Shown piece after piece: positions 52,941-61,456 of a DNA stretch of 64,000 nt. Both the position numbers and the translations under genes were made by a program. The stretch covers positions 87,961-151,960 of the forward strand of contig NZ_JAPCID010000013.1 in the NCBI RefSeq assembly GCF_027587175.1, given 5' to 3'. The stretch comes from Solirubrobacter deserti. GTDB lineage: Bacteria; Actinomycetota; Thermoleophilia; Solirubrobacterales; Solirubrobacteraceae. Within the stretch, counting starts at the first letter, position 1, and every line of letters starts with the position of its first letter. The notes beneath the pieces were generated by a model. That model was not told where the DNA came from. It worked only from the letters and a program-made list of their open reading frames with translations, and did no database searches.

Positions 52941-53750
52941 TCAGGTCAAGGTCCTGGTGGCGATCGTCGGGCGCTTGCCCGGCCGGATCGTCAGGACCTT
53001 GGCCATGCCGATCGAGCCCGGCTTGGTGACCTCGATCGTCAGCTTGGCGCCGACGCGCAGGGCGCGGTGGCGGAACGCCGTAAGCGCGACCGTGCCGCTG
53101 CGCCCGCTGATCGTCACGCGCTTGCGCGGGCAGCCGCCGGTGCACCGGACGGTGATCGTCGCGCCGCTCGGGACGTCCTTGAGGCTGAGCGTGCTGAAGC
53201 GCGTGTGGCGCTTGGACGCGCGCATGAAGTAGCTGAGCGCGACGTCGATCTCCGGCGTGGGCGCTTGCGCAACCGGCGTCGGGGTGGGGGTCGGGGACGG
53301 TGCGGCGGGCGTGACGGGCGGGGTCACGGCGTCGCGGCCGTCGCAGTTCTCGTCGACGCCGTTGTCCGGGACGTCGGTCGCGGCCGGGCCGATCGCCGGG
53401 TTGCCGTCGTTGCAGTCGGCGGGCAGCGGCGAGCCGTCGGCGTCGTCGTCGATCGCGGTGATCGTGATGTCGCGCTCGACGAAGGCGCTGACGTCGTCGT
53501 CCTGATAGGTGCGGACCGCGAACGTGTACGTGCCGACGCTGAGCCCGCTGACCGCGAACAGGCCCTTGCTGCAGTCCTGGATCGTCCCGCCCTTGCCGAA
53601 CCGGCACTCGAAGCCGTGCGGGCGGCCGATCGGCGCGTCGAACGTGAACGTCACGCTCGAGCGGGTCAGCGGTTGTCCCTCGGCAGGCGAGCGGATGACC
53701 GGGGGTTGCGGGGCGGCGGCGAGCAGGAGGGCGGAAGCGACGGCGAGCAC
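52941..53750 (-). CDS. Secreted protein with one DCND metal-binding repeat
   Basis: The 269-residue product from GTG 53750 has a short hydrophobic signal peptide ('MLAVASALLLAAAPQPPVIR'). A beta module follows with two Cys ('FECRFGKGGTIQDCSKGLFA'), then one MopE-type repeat ('DADGSPLPADCNDGNPAIGP' ... 'GVDENCDG'), a Pro/Thr linker and a basic C-terminal domain with 'ATITVRCTGGCPRKRVTISG'. The same repeat and C-terminal type occur in the gene at 17237-18883, so they are paralogous surface proteins. The start is uncertain because no strong ribosome site is visible. Confidence 0.7.
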   Translation of the reverse strand: MLAVASALLLAAAPQPPVIRSPAEGQPLTRSSVTFTFDAPIGRPHGFECRFGKGGTIQDCSKGLFAVSGLSVGTYTFAVRTYQDDDVSAFVERDITITAIDDDADGSPLPADCNDGNPAIGPAATDVPDNGVDENCDGRDAVTPPVTPAAPSPTPTPTPVAQAPTPEIDVALSYFMRASKRHTRFSTLSLKDVPSGATITVRCTGGCPRKRVTISGRSGTVALTAFRHRALRVGAKLTIEVTKPGSIGMAKVLTIRPGKRPTIATRTLT

Positions 53751-53773
53751 GGCCGGAGCATACGGGTGGCATA

Positions 53774-53798
53774 AATACCCTTAAGCCGACCGGGTATT
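53774..53798. promoter_or_regulatory. Inverted repeat AATACCC-N11-GGGTATT, probable operator
   Basis: A perfect 7-bp inverted repeat with an 11-base spacer (one AT-rich island in GC-rich DNA) ends 10 bases before the sulfurtransferase ATG and about 25 bases from the divergent secreted-protein start. It is likely a binding site for a dimeric regulator and may overlap a -10 element. Confidence 0.55.
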
Positions 53799-53808
53799 GT
53801 CACTTCGT

Positions 53809-54672
53809 ATGAGCACCCTGCCCACACCGCTCGTCTCCACCGACTGGCTCGCCGAGCACCTTGACGACGCCGACCTGCGCCTGCTCGACGCCACGATCTT
53901 CCTCGCCCCGCCCGCCGGGCCGGGGGCGGACTGGACGCAGGAGCGCGGGGACGCCGCCCACGCACAGGAGCACATCCCGGGCTCTCGCTACGCCGATCTG
54001 GTCTCCGAGCTGTCCGCCGACGACGGCTGGTTCACGCGCCCGGAGGCGGACGCGTTCAAGGCCGCGGTGGAGCGGCTCGGCGTGGGGGACGACGCGAAGG
54101 TCGTCGTATACGACCGCGCCGCGTCGATGTGGGCGGCGCGCGTGTGGTGGCTGCTGCGCTCCTACGGCTTCGACGCGGTCGCCGTGCTCGACGGCGGCTT
54201 CGCGCGCTGGAAGGCCGAGGGCCGCCCGACGACCGCCGAGCCGACGCCGGAGGCGCCCGCGGCCAGCTTCACGCCGCGCGACCGCCCCGAGCTCGTGGCC
54301 GACCGCGACCAGGTGCTCGCGGCGGTCAATGACGGCGGCGCGTGCCTGATCAACTCGCTCACCGCCGAGGACTTCACCGCGACGAGCACGGACCGCTACG
54401 CGCGGCCGGGCCGGATCCCCGGCAGTCTGAACGTGCCGGTGTTCGACCTGCTCGCCGAGGACGGCACGTTCCGCTCGCCGGAGCAGCTGCGCCCGCTGTT
54501 CGCCGACGTGCTGGCGCGCGACGAGCGCAAGATCACCTACTGCGGCGGCGGGATCGCGGCCACGGGCGACGCGCTCGCGCTGTACCTGCTGGGCGAGACC
54601 GACGTCGCGGTCTACGACGGCTCGCTGCGCGAGTGGGCCGGCGACGAAGCGCTTCCGCTCGAGGTCGGCTGA
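53809..54672 (+). CDS. sseA: Thiosulfate/3-mercaptopyruvate sulfurtransferase (two rhodanese domains)
   Basis: The product is 287 residues from ATG 53809. It has an inactive N-terminal rhodanese domain ('STDWLAEHLDDADLRLLDAT', 'IPGSRYADLVSELSADDGWF', 'VVVYDRAASMWAARVWWLLR') and a C-terminal active domain ('GRIPGSLNVPVFDLL', 'KITYCGGGIAATGDALALYL') with catalytic Cys245. The active loop CGGGIAA differs from the CG-S/T-GVTA of mercaptopyruvate enzymes, so the preferred donor is uncertain. It transfers sulfane sulfur to cyanide, thiols or proteins. It is monocistronic, followed by a hairpin. Confidence 0.87.
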   Translation: MSTLPTPLVSTDWLAEHLDDADLRLLDATIFLAPPAGPGADWTQERGDAAHAQEHIPGSRYADLVSELSADDGWFTRPEADAFKAAVERLGVGDDAKVVVYDRAASMWAARVWWLLRSYGFDAVAVLDGGFARWKAEGRPTTAEPTPEAPAASFTPRDRPELVADRDQVLAAVNDGGACLINSLTAEDFTATSTDRYARPGRIPGSLNVPVFDLLAEDGTFRSPEQLRPLFADVLARDERKITYCGGGIAATGDALALYLLGETDVAVYDGSLREWAGDEALPLEVG

Positions 54673-54683
54673 GCCCGGGGCCC

Positions 54684-54714
54684 GGGATCGCGTCTTTGCC
54701 CGCGGCGCGATCCC
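54684..54714 (+). terminator. Hairpin terminator after the sulfurtransferase gene
   Basis: A perfect 9-bp stem GGGATCGCG / CGCGATCCC with a 13-base loop starts 12 bases after the stop, directly after a CCCGGGGCCCGGG palindrome. Confidence 0.65.
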
Positions 54715-54735
54715 GTACTACGGTTGCGGTCAGCC

Positions 54736-55182
54736 ATGACTCACCGCTCCCGCGCTCTCCTGCTGCTCCTCGCCGTCGCGGCCGTGCTCGCCGTGTCGCC
54801 GGCCGTCGCGTCCGCCGGCGCCGGGTTCACCGTCCCGTCGGGCAACACGACGTGCGGAATCCTCACCACCAAGCAGGCCTACGGGCGCGGCGCCGGGCTC
54901 TACTGCACCTCCAGCTACATCAAGGCCAAGCCGGCGGAGGCGATCGGCGCCGTCAAGCTCAACCGCACCGGGCGGGCGCGCAAGATCAGCATGGGCAACG
55001 ACGAGGCGCTGCCGGTCAGCGGCCTGCGCGAGGACGGCGGCTACGACAAGCGGCCCGTGCTCGCCTACGGCAAGACGTGGCGGCGCGGCGGCTTCAAGTG
55101 CGTGAGCCGCAGCACGGGCCTGCTGTGCAGCCGCAGCAAGCACGGCTTCTTCCTCTCGCGCGAAGAGCAGGACTACTTCTAG
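54736..55182 (+). CDS. Small secreted protein resembling DUF6636
   Basis: The product is 148 residues from ATG 54736, with a signal peptide ('ALLLLLAVAAVLAVSPAVAS'). The mature part has 'GFTVPSGNTTCGILTTKQA', 'AGLYCTSSYIKAKP', 'LAYGKTWRRGGFKCVSRSTG', 'LLCSRSKHGFFLSREEQDYF'. The 'PSGN..C', 'YG..W..G.F.C.S...GL.C' and 'HGFFLSR' signatures fit the actinobacterial secreted family DUF6636, with four Cys that likely make two disulfides. Function unknown. Its TAG shares CTAG with the stop of the convergent Uma2 gene. Confidence 0.75.
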   Translation: MTHRSRALLLLLAVAAVLAVSPAVASAGAGFTVPSGNTTCGILTTKQAYGRGAGLYCTSSYIKAKPAEAIGAVKLNRTGRARKISMGNDEALPVSGLREDGGYDKRPVLAYGKTWRRGGFKCVSRSTGLLCSRSKHGFFLSREEQDYF

Positions 55183-55715
55183 GCGAACAGGGCGGCGACG
55201 CGCATCGCGAAGCCCGGGAAGCTCGGCGAGGTGAGCGTGTCATCGGCCGTCAGCCGGCGCTCGCCGTCAGGCGTGACGACGAGCACCTGGCGCTCGGCCG
55301 GGTCGATCAGCCACAGCTCGCGCACGCCGGCCGCGACGTACTGCTCCCGCTTGGGGCCGAGGTCGTTGTCGCGCGTCTTGGGTGAGAGCACCTCGATCAC
55401 GACGTCCGGCACCGTCTCCAGCGCGCCCGTCACGATCTCGGGTTCGCGTCCGGCATCCCACCAGGCGACGTCAGGCGCCAGGAACCCGTCGCCGATCTGA
55501 ACGAAGACGTCGCTCAGCAGCCGGCCTGGACGGTTGCCTTGCCAGCGGCCCAATCCGAGCGCGACGGCCGTCTGCGCGACGGAGACGCTTCCGCCCGACG
55601 GTGCGATGTAGACCACCTCTCCCGCGATCAGCTCCATCGGCGCGCGCCAGCCCGAACGCTCCATGACCGCGGCGAACTCCGCCGCGGATGACGAGGGGTG
55701 CGTCACGCTGGCCAC
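55179..55715 (-). CDS. Uma2-family (DUF820) putative nuclease
   Basis: The 178-residue protein has the PD-(D/E)XK-like DUF820 pattern: 'MELIAGEVVYIAPSGG', 'FLAPDVAWWD' (Asp), 'VPDVVIEVLSPKTRDNDLGP' (Glu-Val-Leu-Ser), 'KREQYVAAGVRELWLIDPAE'. These proteins are abundant in cyanobacteria and some actinobacteria; nuclease activity is predicted and their role is unclear. It stands alone and is convergent with the DUF6636-like gene. Confidence 0.88.
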   Translation of the reverse strand: MASVTHPSSSAAEFAAVMERSGWRAPMELIAGEVVYIAPSGGSVSVAQTAVALGLGRWQGNRPGRLLSDVFVQIGDGFLAPDVAWWDAGREPEIVTGALETVPDVVIEVLSPKTRDNDLGPKREQYVAAGVRELWLIDPAERQVLVVTPDGERRLTADDTLTSPSFPGFAMRVAALFA

Positions 55716-55737
55716 GAAGCCAAGCGTACCGGCGCCG

Positions 55738-56205
55738 CTAGAGCTTGGCGAGCAGGGCGCGCATCGTCTCCAGCGTCTGCCGGAGCGCGTCCGCCCCGAG
55801 CTGCTCGCCGACCTCGTCGGCCCACGGCCGGGTGACGAGCGCGATCTGGCGGATCGCCCAGTAGCCGGCCTCCGTGCACGCGAGCAGCTTCGCGCGCCGG
55901 TGGGCGGGGTTGGGGCGATACTCGGCCAGGCCGCGCTCGACCAGCACGTCCGCGATCCGCTGCACGGACTGGCGCGTGACGCCCATCCGCCGGCCGACTT
56001 CGGCGACGCTGCGCGGCTCGTCGATCACGCCGCCGAGCACCTGCCACCAGGCGGCGGTCAGCCCGCCGGCGGCCGCGCGTTCCTGCGCGACCTCCAGCAA
56101 CCGTGCGTTGAGCCGGAACGTCTCCAGCACGAGCTCGGTGAACGCCTCGCCCGCCTCGGTGAGCGGCGGGGCGGGCGGCCACTGCTGGCGCGGCGGGTGC
56201 GTCAC
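55738..56205 (-). CDS. MarR-family transcriptional regulator
   Basis: The product is 155 residues from GTG 56205. The winged-helix region is 'LTAAWWQVLGGVIDEPRSVA', 'RRMGVTRQSVQRIADVLVER', 'GLAEYRPNPAHRRAKLLACT'. Its GTG overlaps the stop of the DJ-1 gene by four bases, so it is the second gene of that operon and probably represses it through the paired dyads at 56808-56842. Confidence 0.87.
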   Translation of the reverse strand: MTHPPRQQWPPAPPLTEAGEAFTELVLETFRLNARLLEVAQERAAAGGLTAAWWQVLGGVIDEPRSVAEVGRRMGVTRQSVQRIADVLVERGLAEYRPNPAHRRAKLLACTEAGYWAIRQIALVTRPWADEVGEQLGADALRQTLETMRALLAKL

Positions 56206-56807
56206 GCCGCCATGAGCGCCGGGAACGCCGACGCGTCGCCGCGATCGAACAGCGCCTCGTAGGCGTCGAGCTTGGCCTCGGGCGCTAGCTCGAGGTGCGC
56301 GAGCGTCGCGCGCGCGAACTGGACCGGGGACTGCGGGCCGGCGGTGATCAGGTTCTGGTCGACGACCGCCCGGGCGTCGACGTAGCGCTCGCCGCCCGCG
56401 TAGCCCGTGTACGCGAGGTACTCGGCCGCGGCGCTGGTGTGGCGGCGCTCGTCCAGCAGCCCGGCGCGCGCGAGCCCGGCCGTGGCGCCGCAGATCGCGG
56501 CCACGGGCACGCCGGCGGCCAGGAATCGCCGCGCGGCCTCGGCGAACGCCGCGCCGCCGCCCGCGTCCCACTCCTCGGCGCCGGGGAGGATGAGCAGCGC
56601 GCTGGCGGCCGGGTCGAGCTCGGAGAGCGTGATGTCGGGCAGCACCCGCACGCCGCCCATGGTGGTGATCGGCGCGGACGTCTCGCCGACGGTCACGACG
56701 TCGAACGGGGTGCCGGTGAAGCGGCCGGTGCGCAGTTCCGCGAGCAGGTGGCCGGCTTCCCAGTCGGCGAGCGAATCGACGGCGGCGAAGTGAGCGGTGT
56801 TCGTCAT
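56202..56807 (-). CDS. DJ-1/PfpI-family protein
   Basis: The product is about 201 residues from ATG 56807; an ATG nine bases upstream lies inside an operator dyad and is less likely. The family pattern is 'DWEAGHLLAELRTGRF', 'LPDITLSELDPAASALLILP', 'GAEEWDAGG', and the nucleophile elbow 'VAAICGATAGLARAGLLDER' with the conserved Cys, followed by His in 'RHTSAAAEYL'. Relatives act as glyoxalases, chaperones or isonitrile hydratases; none can be chosen here. It is operonic with marR, suggesting induction by an electrophile or drug. Confidence 0.83.
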   Translation of the reverse strand: MTNTAHFAAVDSLADWEAGHLLAELRTGRFTGTPFDVVTVGETSAPITTMGGVRVLPDITLSELDPAASALLILPGAEEWDAGGGAAFAEAARRFLAAGVPVAAICGATAGLARAGLLDERRHTSAAAEYLAYTGYAGGERYVDARAVVDQNLITAGPQSPVQFARATLAHLELAPEAKLDAYEALFDRGDASAFPALMAA

Positions 56808-56842
56808 TGACAGCATTCTGTCATATACGACAGCATGTTGTC
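56808..56842. promoter_or_regulatory. Two MarR-type operators before the DJ-1/marR operon
   Basis: TGACAG-CATT-CTGTCA (56808-56823) is a perfect dyad. GACAGCATGTTGTC (56829-56842) is a near-perfect one with the same GACAGCAT core 21 bases away, i.e. two helical turns. Both lie immediately upstream of the DJ-1 start, as expected for autoregulation by the MarR protein. Confidence 0.68.
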
Positions 56843-56943
56843 AAGTTGCCGGTTGATGAGGGAACTCTCACTGGAACCTCACACAGCGCTCACGGCGGCA
56901 CGGGAAGGTCCAGCCTCCTCAAACCACCAGGAGGTCGGTTCAC

Positions 56944-57498
56944 ATGAAGAAGGTCCTCGGGACCGCCGTCGCGTTGACGGCGGCGCTGGCGCTCGCCCCG
57001 ACCGCGTCCGCGGAGGAGCGGACGTGCCGCGGCAAGCTCGGCGCGATCACCGTCGACAACCTGCGCGTGCCCGACGGCGCGACGTGCACGCTGGACGGCA
57101 CGTACGTCAAGGGCACGCTGAAGGTCGAGACGGGCGCGACGCTGAACGCGAGCGCGATCCGCGTCGTGGGCAACGTGCAGGCCGAGAACGCCAAGTCCGT
57201 GACCGTGAAGGGCGGCTCGCGCGTCGGCGGCTCGGTGCAGGTCAAGCAGGGCGGCGGCGCCAGCGTGCTCGACAGCACGATCAGCGGCGACATCCAGTAC
57301 GACTCCAACCGCACGGCCCTGTCGGCGCTGCGCAACCGCGTCGGCGGCTCGATCCAGGTGATCAAGAACACGGGCGGCGTGACGATCACGGCCAACCGCG
57401 TCGACGGCAACCTGCAGTGCAAGGAGAACCGCCCGGCGCCGACGGGTTCGGGCAACGTGGTCCAGGGCAACAAGGAAGACCAGTGCGCGCGGCTCTGA
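56944..57498 (+). CDS. Secreted beta-helix-like protein of unknown function
   Basis: The 184-residue product has a signal peptide ('MKKVLGTAVALTAALALAPT'). The mature part consists of regular beta turns with Val/Gly/Asn spacing ('IRVVGNVQAENAKSVTVKGG', 'VGGSVQVKQGGGASVLDSTI', 'ITANRVDGNLQCKENRPAPT') that suggest a right-handed beta-helix or bactofilin-like stack. It has four Cys. The ribosome site is CCAGGAGG before ATG 56944. A strong hairpin at 57516-57553 follows. No enzyme motif is seen. Confidence 0.7.
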   Translation: MKKVLGTAVALTAALALAPTASAEERTCRGKLGAITVDNLRVPDGATCTLDGTYVKGTLKVETGATLNASAIRVVGNVQAENAKSVTVKGGSRVGGSVQVKQGGGASVLDSTISGDIQYDSNRTALSALRNRVGGSIQVIKNTGGVTITANRVDGNLQCKENRPAPTGSGNVVQGNKEDQCARL

Positions 57499-57515
57499 GC
57501 CGCTGAGCACAAGCG

Positions 57516-57553
57516 GCGGCGGGCGGCGGTGGCTGGCGCGCCCCGCCCGCCGC
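57516..57553 (+). terminator. Strong hairpin terminator
   Basis: A perfect 11-bp stem GCGGCGGGCGG / CCGCCCGCCGC with a 16-base loop lies 18 bases after the beta-helix gene and is followed by ACGATTTC. Confidence 0.72.
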
Positions 57554-57634
57554 ACGATTTCCCTGCTGCTACGGTGTTTCGCTGCTTCGGGCTCGTCGTT
57601 GGTCGCGCGTGCCCGCCACCCGAAAGGACACCCG

Positions 57635-58198
57635 ATGCCGCGCCGCTCCTGGCGCCGGCTCGTCCCGATCACCGCGCTGACGGCCCTTGCCTTGCCGTGC
57701 GCCGGGGCGAGCGCCGCGCCATTACCCGCCGATGAACGTCCGCTGCCGAGCGAGGAAGCGCGCGCCGCGCTGGCCGCGAAGGTCACGACGCTCCGGGCGC
57801 TCGTCGAGCGCAGGGAGGACCGCCGTCGCGCCCGCGCCAACCCTGAGGTGGTGGCGGTGGTCAAGCGCCAGATCGGCGACGGCTACGCCTACGGCGGGAG
57901 CGGCCCCGACGGCTTCGACTGCTCGGGCCTGACGATGTTCGCCTTCGCGCGCACGGGCGACGCGCTGCCGCACAACTCGCACGCCCAGGCCGCGATGGGC
58001 AAGCCGGTCGCCCGCGACGACATCCGTTCCGGCGACCTCGTCTTCTTCAGCACGGCGGGCCCCGGCGCCTCGCACGTCGGCATCGCCACCAGTGGGTCGA
58101 CCGCCGTGTCCGCCACGTCGAGCGGCGGCGTGATGGAGCATCCGATCGACGACGCGTACTGGGGCGGCTCTTACGTGACCGCCCGCCGGATCGACTGA
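57635..58198 (+). CDS. Secreted NlpC/P60 peptidoglycan endopeptidase
   Basis: The product is 187 residues from ATG 57635, with GAAAGGA as ribosome site. A signal peptide ('RLVPITALTALALPCAGASA') is followed by a short helical linker and an NlpC/P60 domain with Cys96 ('GPDGFDCSGLTMFAFARTG'), His147 ('GASHVGIATSG') and a third polar residue in 'VMEHPI'. It hydrolyses the D-gamma-Glu-diaminopimelate bond in peptidoglycan stem peptides and helps cell separation or wall turnover. Confidence 0.9.
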   Translation: MPRRSWRRLVPITALTALALPCAGASAAPLPADERPLPSEEARAALAAKVTTLRALVERREDRRRARANPEVVAVVKRQIGDGYAYGGSGPDGFDCSGLTMFAFARTGDALPHNSHAQAAMGKPVARDDIRSGDLVFFSTAGPGASHVGIATSGSTAVSATSSGGVMEHPIDDAYWGGSYVTARRID

Positions 58199-58270
58199 CC
58201 GGGGGAGAGTTTCGCGCGGACGGGCCTCTACCGACCGGCGCAGGACTCATCATGTCGTGCCCCTCCCGCG

Positions 58271-61200
58271 ATGCTCCACGTTCACCGATCCGACCGGGCC
58301 GACGGCCTGATTGAAGCCCTGCGCGCGCTGCTGGCCGTCCCGCCCGCGGACCCGTTCGCGCGCGAGATCGTCGCCGTGCCCACGCGCGGGATGGAGCGCT
58401 GGCTCACGCAGCGGCTCTCCAACGCGCTCGGCATCTGCGCCAACGTCGAGTTCCCGTTCCCGCGCCGGCTGACGGGCGCGGCGGTGGCGGCCGCGTCGGG
58501 GATCGAGCCGGATGAGGACCCGTGGCTGCCCGAGCGCCTGCTGTGGCCGCTGCTCGAGGTGGTCGAGGGCGCGCTCGACGAGCCGTGGCTGGCCGTGCTG
58601 CGCGATCACCCGCGGGCGCGCCGGTTCGGCGCGGTGCGGCACCTGGCGGCGCTGTTCGACCGCTACGCGACGCACCGGCCCGAGCTGCTGGACGGCGACC
58701 ACTGGCAGGGCCTGCTGTACGAGCGCCTGCGGGCGCGGGTGCCGGTGCCCGACCCCGCCGCGCGGGTGGAAGCGGCGTGCGCGCGGCTGCGGCGCGACCC
58801 GGACGTGGTGGACCTGCCGGCGCGCGTCTCGGTGTTCGGGCTCACGCGCCTCCCGGCGGCCCAGCTGCATGTGCTGCGAGCGCTGGCGGAGCACCGCGAC
58901 GTGCACCTGTTCCTGCTGCACCCGTCGCCGCAGCTGTGGGAGCGGGTGGCCGAGTCCGGCGCGCGGGCGACCGTCCGCCGCACCGACCCCACGACGCGGC
59001 TCCCGCGCAACCGGCTGCTCGCGTCCTGGGGACAGGACGCGCGCGAGCTCCAGCTCGTGCTCGGGCCGGACGTCGTCGCCCACGAGCACCCCGTCGAGCA
59101 CCCCACCGGCACGCTGCTGGCCGAGCTGCAAGCCGCCGTGCGCGAGGACCGCGTGCCGGAGCCCGGGGAGCCGGACGGCACCGTGCAGGTGCACGCGTGC
59201 CACGGACGGGCGCGCCAGGTGGAGGTCGTCCGCGACGCGATCCTGCACCGGCTCGCGGACGACCCGACGCTCGAGCCGCGCGACGTGATCGTCATGTGCC
59301 CGGACATCGAGGCCTTCGCGCCGCTCATCCACGCGACGTTCGGCGCGGGCGAGATCGCCGAGGACGAAGAGGACGAGCTGGACACGCTCCCGCCCGAGGA
59401 CCGGCCGCCGAACCTGCGCGTCCGGCTCGCCGACCGCTCGCTAGGCCAGACCAACCCGGTGCTGGGCGTGGTCGCGCGGCTGCTGGAGCTGGCGGGGCGG
59501 CGGCTGACGGCGTCCGAGGTGCTCGAGCTGGCCGAGCGCGAGCCGGTGCGCCGGCGCTTCCGGCTCGATGACGACTCGATCGCGCGCCTGCAGGACTGGG
59601 TGCGTACGAGCGGCATCCGCTGGGGGCTGGACGCCGAGCACCGGGCGCCGTTCAAGCTCTCCGAACTCCCCGCCGGGACGTGGCGCTTCGGCCTCGACCG
59701 CGTCCTGCTGGGCGTGACGATGACCGACGAGCGCCAGCGCCAGTTCGCGGGCGTGCTGCCGCTCGACGACGTCGAAAGCGGCGCCATCGAGCTGGCCGGC
59801 CGGCTGGCGGAGTACGTCGCGCGGCTGCAGACGGCGGTGGACGCGCTGAGCGTCGTGCAGCCCGTCCCGGCGTGGGCGGACGCGCTGGCCGCGGCCGCCG
59901 ACGCGCTGTGCGCGGTCGCGCCGCTGGACGGCTGGCAGCGCTCCGAGCTGCAGCGGCTGCTCGACGACGTCGTACGCGAGTCGGCGTCCTTCCACGGACG
60001 GCTGTCGCTCGAGGAGGTGCGCGCGCTGCTCGCGGACCGCCTGAAGGGCCGGCCGACGCGCGCGAACTTCCGCACCGGGCACCTGACGATCTGCACGCTG
60101 ATGCCGATGCGGTCGGTGCCGCACCGCGTCGTCTGCCTGCTCGGCCTCGACGACGGGACGTTCCCGCGCAAGGCACCGCGCGACGGCGACGACCTGATGC
60201 TCGACGAGCCACACGTGGGCGAGCGCGACGCGCGCGCGGAGGACCGGCAGCTGCTGCTGGACGCGCTGATGGCCGCGCGCGACCGGCTGATCATCACCTA
60301 CACGGGCAACGACGAACGCACGAACGTCCCGCGCCCGCCCGCGGTGCCGGTCGGCGAGCTGCTCGACCTGGTGGGCCGCGGCGTGGTGCGCCAGCATCCG
60401 CTGCAGCCGTTCGACCCACGCAACTTCGAAGGCGCGGCGCCCTGGAGCTTCGACCGCGTGACGCTGGACGGCGCAAGGGCGCTGACCTCGCCTCGCTTCG
60501 GCGCACGGCCGTTCCTGGCGGCGCCGCTGCCGCCGCGCGAGCGCGGTCCGGTGGAGCTGAATGCGCTGGTGCGGTTCGTCGAGCGGCCCGTGCGCGCGTT
60601 CCTGCGCCAGCGGTTGGAGATCAGCGTCGGCGACTACTCGCAGGACGTCGATGACGCGCTGCCGGTGCAGCTCGACGCGCTGGAGCAGTGGGAGGTCGGC
60701 GACCGGCTGCTCGCGGCGGTGATGGCGGGCGCGGAGGGGCGCGCGGCGATCCGGGCCGAGATCGCGCGCGGCGGGCTCCCGCCCGGGCAGCTCGGACGGC
60801 CCGTGGTCAACGAGATCTGGCAAGGCGTCAACGACATCGCGGCGCGGGCGCAGGCGCTGATCGGCGCCGCCGGCGAGCCGGGGTCGGTGGACGCGAAGGT
60901 CGACGTGGGCGGGCGCCGGGTGTCCGGGACGGTCGCGGGCGTGCGCGGGTCGCTGCTGACGACCGTGACGTACTCGAAGGTCAACCCGCGGCACCGGCTC
61001 GGTGCGTGGGTGCGTCTGCTGGCGTTGTGCGCCGCGGGCGGGGAGTACGAAGCGCTGACGGTCGGCCGTGCGCAGTCGGGTGCCCACCATCTCGCGACCG
61101 TGACCGTCGCGCGGCTGCCGGTGCTCGACCGCGCGTTCGCGCTCGAGCAGCTGGAGCTGCTGCTCGATCTATACGACCGCGGGATGCGCGAGCCGCTGCC

Positions 61201-61456
61201 GCTCGCGTGCCGGACCTCCGCCGCGTACGTGGCCGGCCAGAACGCGCGCGCCGAGTGGGAGTCGGACCGCTTCCCGAAGGAGGACCGCGAGCCCGAGCAC
61301 GAGCTGGTGTTCGGCGACATGACCTTCGCGCAGCTGCAGGAGGCGCCGCCCGGGCCGGAAGAACAGTGGGACCCGGGCGAGCCGACGCGCTTCGGCCAGT
61401 ACGCGAAGCGGCTCTGGAGCGGGCTGCGCAGCGTCGAGGACGTGAGCGACCAGTGA
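58271..61456 (+). CDS. recC: Exodeoxyribonuclease V subunit RecC
   Basis: The 1,061-residue protein has RecC hallmarks: N-terminal 'VPTRGMERWLTQRLSNALGI', 'ISVFGL'-like 'VSVFGLTRLPAAQLHVLRAL', 'CHGRARQVEVVRDAILHRLA' and 'HRVVCLLGLDDGTFPRKAPR', with C-terminal 'ERPVRAFLRQRLEISVGDYS'. RecC is a helicase-like scaffold without ATPase motifs that splits the DNA ends and reads Chi. Its TGA overlaps the GTG of recB by four bases. Length matches proteobacterial RecC (about 1,120) and differs from AddB/AdnB. Confidence 0.9.
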   Translation: MLHVHRSDRADGLIEALRALLAVPPADPFAREIVAVPTRGMERWLTQRLSNALGICANVEFPFPRRLTGAAVAAASGIEPDEDPWLPERLLWPLLEVVEGALDEPWLAVLRDHPRARRFGAVRHLAALFDRYATHRPELLDGDHWQGLLYERLRARVPVPDPAARVEAACARLRRDPDVVDLPARVSVFGLTRLPAAQLHVLRALAEHRDVHLFLLHPSPQLWERVAESGARATVRRTDPTTRLPRNRLLASWGQDARELQLVLGPDVVAHEHPVEHPTGTLLAELQAAVREDRVPEPGEPDGTVQVHACHGRARQVEVVRDAILHRLADDPTLEPRDVIVMCPDIEAFAPLIHATFGAGEIAEDEEDELDTLPPEDRPPNLRVRLADRSLGQTNPVLGVVARLLELAGRRLTASEVLELAEREPVRRRFRLDDDSIARLQDWVRTSGIRWGLDAEHRAPFKLSELPAGTWRFGLDRVLLGVTMTDERQRQFAGVLPLDDVESGAIELAGRLAEYVARLQTAVDALSVVQPVPAWADALAAAADALCAVAPLDGWQRSELQRLLDDVVRESASFHGRLSLEEVRALLADRLKGRPTRANFRTGHLTICTLMPMRSVPHRVVCLLGLDDGTFPRKAPRDGDDLMLDEPHVGERDARAEDRQLLLDALMAARDRLIITYTGNDERTNVPRPPAVPVGELLDLVGRGVVRQHPLQPFDPRNFEGAAPWSFDRVTLDGARALTSPRFGARPFLAAPLPPRERGPVELNALVRFVERPVRAFLRQRLEISVGDYSQDVDDALPVQLDALEQWEVGDRLLAAVMAGAEGRAAIRAEIARGGLPPGQLGRPVVNEIWQGVNDIAARAQALIGAAGEPGSVDAKVDVGGRRVSGTVAGVRGSLLTTVTYSKVNPRHRLGAWVRLLALCAAGGEYEALTVGRAQSGAHHLATVTVARLPVLDRAFALEQLELLLDLYDRGMREPLPLACRTSAAYVAGQNARAEWESDRFPKEDREPEHELVFGDMTFAQLQEAPPGPEEQWDPGEPTRFGQYAKRLWSGLRSVEDVSDQ

